Positions 59,929-64,000 of a stretch of DNA of 64,000 nucleotides are shown piece after piece. Source of the stretch: Mycobacteroides saopaulense (GTDB lineage: Bacteria > Actinomycetota > Actinomycetes > Mycobacteriales > Mycobacteriaceae). The translations under genes were made by a program, and so were the position numbers. The stretch covers positions 1,426,001 to 1,490,000 of the forward strand of contig NZ_CP010271.1 of assembly GCF_001456355.1 (NCBI RefSeq). Reading direction: 5' to 3'. The notes under the pieces are model-generated. The model was not told the DNA's origin. It saw nothing but the letters and a program-made list of their open reading frames with translations, and did not search any database. Numbering within the stretch: the first letter of the stretch is position 1; every line of letters starts with the position of its first letter.

Positions 59929-61377
59929 GTGCCTCGTTTTGTTGATCGCGTCGTCATCCATGCCAAGGCAGGTACCGGCGGTCACGGCTGTGCTTCGGTG
60001 CATCGTGAAAAGTTCAAGCCGCTGGGCGGGCCCGATGGCGGCAACGGCGGTCGCGGCGGCAGCGTGATTCTCGAAGTGGACCCGCAGGTGCATACCCTGC
60101 TGGACTTCCACTTCCACCCGCATGTGCAGGCGCCCAACGGTACGCAGGGCATGGGGGCCCACCGCAACGGCGCCAACGGCGACGACTTGATTCTCAAGGT
60201 GCCCGACGGCACCGTCGTGCTGGACGACGATGGCCGGATTCTTGCCGACTTGGTCGGCGCGGGTGCGCGTTTCGACGCAGCGGCCGGTGGCCGAGGCGGC
60301 TTGGGCAACGCCGCGTTGGCATCCCGGGCACGCAAGGCCCCCGGTTTTGCATTGCTCGGCGAGGCCGGTGCCGAGGTCGACCTCACCCTCGAACTGAAAA
60401 CCGTCGCCGATGTCGGGCTGGTCGGCTTCCCGTCGGCGGGTAAATCCTCTCTGGTCTCGGTGCTTTCGGCCGCCAAGCCGAAGATCGCGGACTATCCGTT
60501 CACCACATTGGTGCCCAATCTCGGCGTGGTGACCACCGGCGAACACTCCTTCGTGATGGCCGATGTCCCCGGGCTCATTCCGGGCGCAGCCGATGGACGC
60601 GGGCTGGGGCTGGAATTCCTGCGGCACATCGAGCGCTGCGCCGTGCTGGTTCATGTCGTGGACTGCGCGACGCTGGAACCCGGCCGCGACCCGGTCTCTG
60701 ATATCGATGCTCTGGAAAATGAGTTGGCGCGATATCAACCCACGTTGCAAGCTGATTCCGTGCTCGGTGATCTGGCCGATCGGCCTCGTGCGGTGGTGCT
60801 CAACAAGGTCGACGTGCCCGAGGCCGACGAGCTTGCCGACTTTGTCACCGAAGAGGTCTCCAAGCGCGGCTGGCCGGTCTTCAAGGTGTCGACCTTGACC
60901 CGTGACGGACTGCGGCCGTTGACCTTCGCGCTGTGGGAGATGATCGAGGCGGCCCGCGCCGCACAGCCCGAACCGGTGAAGACCCGCCCGGTGATCAGAC
61001 CGATCCCCATCGACGAGAGCGGATTCACCGTGTCCCCGGACCCGGATAATCCGGGTGGTTTCGTAGTGCGCGGTGTGCGGCCCGAACGCTGGATCCGTCA
61101 GACCAACTTCGAAAACGACGAGGCCGTGGGCTATCTGGGTGACCGGTTGGCACGTCTGGGCGTCGAAGACGCGTTGCTCAAGCTCGGGGCACAACCCGGC
61201 TGCGCGGTCACCATCGGGGCGATGACCTTCGATTGGGAGCCGCAGACCCCGGCGGGTGTCGACGTGACGCTCAGCGGGCGCGGCACCGATGCGCGTATCG
61301 ACAAGGTCGATCGAGTGGGTGCGGCCGAACGCCGCCAGGCCCGCCGGGTGCGCCGCGGGCAAGTGGAACCCGAGTGA
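59929..61377 (+). CDS. obg: GTPase Obg/CgtA
   Basis: 482 aa. Glycine-rich Obg domain (1-~155) with [13 protein letters not shown] domain with GFPSAGKSS, switch [13 protein letters not shown], and a C-terminal OCT domain (~340-425). Essential GTPase in 50S assembly and stress signalling. GTG start with AAGGAGG upstream. Overlaps proB by 4 bp. Confidence 0.96.
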   Translation: MPRFVDRVVIHAKAGTGGHGCASVHREKFKPLGGPDGGNGGRGGSVILEVDPQVHTLLDFHFHPHVQAPNGTQGMGAHRNGANGDDLILKVPDGTVVLDDDGRILADLVGAGARFDAAAGGRGGLGNAALASRARKAPGFALLGEAGAEVDLTLELKTVADVGLVGFPSAGKSSLVSVLSAAKPKIADYPFTTLVPNLGVVTTGEHSFVMADVPGLIPGAADGRGLGLEFLRHIERCAVLVHVVDCATLEPGRDPVSDIDALENELARYQPTLQADSVLGDLADRPRAVVLNKVDVPEADELADFVTEEVSKRGWPVFKVSTLTRDGLRPLTFALWEMIEAARAAQPEPVKTRPVIRPIPIDESGFTVSPDPDNPGGFVVRGVRPERWIRQTNFENDEAVGYLGDRLARLGVEDALLKLGAQPGCAVTIGAMTFDWEPQTPAGVDVTLSGRGTDARIDKVDRVGAAERRQARRVRRGQVEPE

Positions 61378-62570
61378 GCCCCGGAGCCGCGAAGCCGGCG
61401 ACATCCAGCCCCGGAGCCGCGAAGCCGGCGACATCCAGCCCCGGAGCCGCGAAGCCGGCGACATCCGGCCCCGGCATGCAGGCGCGTCAGGCCATTCAAG
61501 CCGCGCGCACCGTCGTGGTGAAAGTCGGCACCGCCGCCCTCACCGATGCGACGGGAACCTTCAGCGCCGACCGGATGGAATACCTCGTCGAGGCTATCGA
61601 GGGCCGGATGAAGGCCGGATCCGACGTGGTGATCGTGTCGTCGGGAGCGATCGCGGCGGGCATGGTTCCGCTCGGATTGACCAAGCGCCCAACAGATCTG
61701 GCGACCAAGCAGGCCGCCGCCAGCGCGGGTCAGGTTGCGCTGATCGGCGCCTGGAGTGCAGCCTTCGCGCGTTATCAGCGCACCGTGGGCCAGGTTCTGC
61801 TGACCGCGCACGACATCTCCATGCGCGTGCATCACACCAATGCCCAGCGCACACTCGACAAGCTGCGGGCGTTGCACGCCGTGCCGATCGTGAACGAGAA
61901 CGACACCGTGGCCACCAACGAGATCCGCTTCGGCGACAACGACCGGCTCTCGGCGCTTGTCGCTCACCTCGTGGGTGCCGATGCCCTGGTGCTGCTCTCC
62001 GACATCGACGGGCTATATGACTCCGATCCCCGAAAGGGAAACGCGCGCTTCATCTCCGAAGTGAGCGGGCCCGAAGATCTGGCCGATGTGATCGCCGGAC
62101 CGGGAGGTTCGCGTGGCACCGGGGGAATGGCCTCGAAGCTTTCGTCAGCGCTGTTGGCTGCCGATGCCGGCGTCCCCGTGCTGCTGGCCTCGGCGACCGA
62201 AGCGGCCGCGGCACTGGGCGACGGCTCCTGCGGAACCGTTTTCGCCGCCCGCCCACAACGCATGTCGGCTCGCAAGTTCTGGGTGCGTTACGCCGCGGAG
62301 GCCACCGGCTCGTTGACGCTGGATGCCGGTGCCGTACGTGCCGTGGTGGCATCGCGGCGTTCGTTGCTGCCCGCCGGGATCACCGAGGTATCCGGGCGCT
62401 TCCACGGTGGCGATGTCGTCGAACTTCGCGACGCCGAGGGGACCATGGTGGGCCGCGGTGTGGTGGCCTATGACATAGCCGAATTGGCGACCATGCTGGG
62501 GCGTTCGACCAATGAGCTGCCCGAGGACCTGCGGCGCCCGGCGGTTCATGCCGACGACCTGGTCACCTGA
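61374..62570 (+). CDS. proB: Glutamate 5-kinase with repeat-bearing N-terminus
   Basis: 398 aa from GTG 61374, which overlaps the obg stop as GTGA. The kinase domain begins at ATG 61476 ([19 protein letters not shown]), the point where M. tuberculosis ProB also starts, so this is the alternative start. It has [22 protein letters not shown] and GTGGMASKL; a C-terminal PUA domain follows. It catalyses the first step of proline synthesis. The 34 residues before ATG 61476 are three repeats of [10 protein letters not shown]. Confidence 0.92.
   Translation: MSPGAAKPATSSPGAAKPATSSPGAAKPATSGPGMQARQAIQAARTVVVKVGTAALTDATGTFSADRMEYLVEAIEGRMKAGSDVVIVSSGAIAAGMVPLGLTKRPTDLATKQAAASAGQVALIGAWSAAFARYQRTVGQVLLTAHDISMRVHHTNAQRTLDKLRALHAVPIVNENDTVATNEIRFGDNDRLSALVAHLVGADALVLLSDIDGLYDSDPRKGNARFISEVSGPEDLADVIAGPGGSRGTGGMASKLSSALLAADAGVPVLLASATEAAAALGDGSCGTVFAARPQRMSARKFWVRYAAEATGSLTLDAGAVRAVVASRRSLLPAGITEVSGRFHGGDVVELRDAEGTMVGRGVVAYDIAELATMLGRSTNELPEDLRRPAVHADDLVT
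61377..61466 (+). repeat. Three exact 30-bp tandem repeats in the start of proB
   Basis: Units at 61377-61406, 61407-61436 and 61437-61466 are identical. Each encodes [10 protein letters not shown] in the proB frame, and a partial fourth copy (GGCCCCGGC) follows. The unit length keeps the frame, so copy changes would add or remove 10 residues. Confidence 0.9.
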
Positions 62571-62682
62571 GCGCCTCCGCATTTGCTCCAAAGAGTGGCG
62601 CGCCGCAACGGCGCCTGATACAACTTGTCAGCTGGTTCTCAGCTTGGGGATGTGCCCTGGGCGTCGTGTGGGGAGGGTTCGG

Positions 62683-63324
62683 ATGACAAGCCGGAAATTG
62701 GGGTTCGTCAGCGCTTTCGTGAGCGCAGTGGCGCTGGTGGTGGGATTGTTCGGCTCGATGGCCGTGGCAGGTGCCTCGCCCGATACTGCCGAGACCCAGA
62801 TCAGGAACCTCATCGCGGGTCAGCTTTCCGCACTCCAGGCGGTCGACGCCGTCGCTTACGGTGCGACCTACTGCGCCGAGCTCCGCGACAAGGTGGAATC
62901 CGACCACGCCCAGATGTTCACCCCGCCGGATGTCACCCGCCTCGAGGGGGCCAACGCCAAGAAGCTGCGCGCCAAGGTCAAGGAGCTCTTCCCGGCGGCG
63001 TCGAGCAGTGCGGTCGAGGCGTTTGTGCAGGCGGTCGCCGACCAGGACCAGGGCGGGGTCGACGATGCCTGGCACCAGCTGTGGGCCAGTTCGTTTGCGA
63101 AGCTCTCATACCGGGTGAAGACTGTCGAGGTCACCGGGGACAACGCCGAGGCCACCGTTGCCGTTCGCGTCGGCAGTAAGAGCAGCAACCAGCGCTGGGA
63201 TCTGGTCCGTGAGGACGAAAGCTGGAAGGACTGCACCACACCGGCCACACAGGAGACCGCTGTCGGTTTGGTCGGCGGTCAAGGCCAGCAGGCGTTGCTG
63301 GACGCTCCGTTAACCGGCGAATAG
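62683..63324 (+). CDS. Secreted protein of unknown function, tandem paralogue 1
   Basis: 213 aa from ATG 62683, GGGGAGGG upstream. Signal peptide (1-31), then a ~180-residue domain sharing with the next gene the motifs LSALQAVDAV, FTPPDV, GAN.KKLRAK and a WKDCT end. Two conserved Cys suggest a disulfide. The fold looks NTF2/SnoaL-like by size and strand pattern, which is only a guess. The gene follows proB but is probably a separate unit. Confidence 0.75.
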   Translation: MTSRKLGFVSAFVSAVALVVGLFGSMAVAGASPDTAETQIRNLIAGQLSALQAVDAVAYGATYCAELRDKVESDHAQMFTPPDVTRLEGANAKKLRAKVKELFPAASSSAVEAFVQAVADQDQGGVDDAWHQLWASSFAKLSYRVKTVEVTGDNAEATVAVRVGSKSSNQRWDLVREDESWKDCTTPATQETAVGLVGGQGQQALLDAPLTGE

Positions 63325-63341
63325 GACCGAATAGCACCACA

Positions 63342-63349
63342 GAGGAAGG
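63342..63349 (+). promoter_or_regulatory. Ribosome binding site favouring GTG 63358
   Basis: GAGGAAGG with an 8-nt spacer to GTG 63358; the earlier GTG at 63349 would overlap it. Confidence 0.5.
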
Positions 63350-63357
63350 TGGCGGAC

Positions 63358-63975
63358 GTGACTATACGTATTTTCGCTTGGGTAGCAGGACTTTTCGTGA
63401 CCGTCGGGCTGCTCGCGCAGACCGCCGCCGCAGGTGCCGCCCCGGCCGATGACGCCGAGATCCGCGATGTCACCGCGGGCAGGCTTTCGGCACTACAGGC
63501 CGTCGACGCGGTCCAGTACGCATCCTTCTTCTGTGGCGATGTGCGGGATCAGATCGAATCGGATTGGGGGCAGTCGTTCACGCCGCCCGATGTGAGCCGC
63601 CTGCAGGGTGCGAACCCGAAGAAGCTGCGCGCGAAGCTTCGTGAGGTCTTCCCGCTCGCCACGGACGCCACCGTCGGGGAATTTGTGACCGCGGTGGAGA
63701 ACCAAGACCAGCAGCAGTTGTCGTCGGCGTGGCACCTTTTCTGGGTGGAGACCTTCGCGAATCTGACCTTCAAGGTCACCAAGGTGACGGTCAACGGCGA
63801 TGCGGCCAACGCCACCATCGCCTTCCGGAACACCCAGGGTCGCGGTAACGAGCCGCGGAAGTTCGTGCGCGAAGACGGAGCCTGGAAAGACTGCACGCCC
63901 GAGGCCACGCAGTCCGACACGGCGATCGGCCGCGATGAGCCCCTGCTGGAGAGCCTGGTCGGCGCCGAGGGCTGA
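63358..63975 (+). CDS. Secreted protein of unknown function, tandem paralogue 2
   Basis: 205 aa from GTG 63358. Signal peptide (1-28, AGLFVTVGLLAQTAAA), then the same domain as its upstream neighbour with about half of the residues identical, including LSALQAVDAV, ESDWGQSFTPPDVSRL, GANPKKLRAKLRE and AWKDCTPEATQ. Both Cys are kept. 33 bp separate the two genes, so they are likely co-transcribed after a local duplication. Confidence 0.75.
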   Translation: MTIRIFAWVAGLFVTVGLLAQTAAAGAAPADDAEIRDVTAGRLSALQAVDAVQYASFFCGDVRDQIESDWGQSFTPPDVSRLQGANPKKLRAKLREVFPLATDATVGEFVTAVENQDQQQLSSAWHLFWVETFANLTFKVTKVTVNGDAANATIAFRNTQGRGNEPRKFVREDGAWKDCTPEATQSDTAIGRDEPLLESLVGAEG

Positions 63976-64000
63976 CACGACAGAGCGTGCCCGCCGAGCA

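Noticed and set aside
59869..61464. A 531-codon minus-strand frame over obg and the proB repeats
   Set aside because: Its N-terminal repeats ([10 protein letters not shown]) are only the reverse reading of the proB tandem repeats, and the rest is antisense to Obg.

Overview
The window is chromosomal DNA of a mycobacterium, most likely a rapid grower of the Mycobacteroides abscessus/chelonae kind. The call rests on high G+C coding, frequent GTG starts, 4-bp stop/start overlaps, and a gene order (ssb2, ettA, gdh, thioesterase, aglA, glbO, HNH, pepN, mycothiol-dependent reductase, rpiB, nei, tig, clpP1, clpP2, clpX, korA, korB, mobA, rpf, valS, folC, ndk, rne, rplU, rpmA, obg, proB) that follows, mostly in inverse orientation, the Rv2478c-Rv2439c stretch of M. 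tuberculosis as I remember it. The species is an inference. No prophage, insertion sequence, CRISPR array or rRNA operon is visible.

Layout. 1-5.7 kb: a secreted GH19-type hydrolase with a Gln-rich linker and CAA-biased codons lies beside tRNA-Arg(TCT), followed by a CopD-CtaG membrane protein and a lone allophanate hydrolase. 5.8-24.3 kb: core block with SSB, EttA, the giant NAD-glutamate dehydrogenase, a thioesterase, alpha-glucosidase, truncated haemoglobin, HNH nuclease, two small proteins resembling accessory subunits of the cytochrome bcc-aa3 supercomplex, aminopeptidase N, a CPWC reductase, an M48 protease, RpiB and a Nei glycosylase. 24.3-31.3 kb: TetR, a Gly/Trp-rich membrane protein, tRNA-Gly and tRNA-Pro, then the proteostasis cluster tig-clpP1-clpP2...clpX.

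31.3-40.1 kb is an accessory block compared with M. tuberculosis: a GNAT enzyme, a membrane acyl-CoA desaturase with its ferredoxin-reductase partner and a small helical protein, a divergent TetR, a permuted NlpC/P60-like protein facing a 58-residue membrane protein, and a molybdopterin oxidoreductase with FdhD and a DUF2185/Imm33-like protein. 40.3-45.5 kb: KorAB, a small secreted protein, an Rpf with a long structured leader, and MobA, which would supply MGD cofactor to the oxidoreductase nearby. 45.5-50.1 kb: YibE/F-like membrane protein, VOC protein, FAD monooxygenase, DUF937 protein and an unknown membrane protein. 50.1-62.6 kb: the translation, nucleotide and RNA core valS-folC-DUF4233-ndk, rne, a haemophore pair, rplU-rpmA-obg-proB. 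62.7-64 kb: two tandem secreted paralogues of unknown function.

The most distinctive structures are four convergent gene pairs that share overlapping stop codons at CTAG or TTAG; three exact 30-bp tandem repeats in the 5' end of proB; a ~690-bp leader with stacked hairpins before rpf; a DUF2185 gene translationally coupled to fdhD; and the C-terminal tandem duplication of secreted proteins. I see no clearly novel multi-gene defence or biosynthetic system. The best candidates for new biology are the desaturase-reductase-small-helical-protein operon and the fdhF-fdhD-DUF2185 unit.
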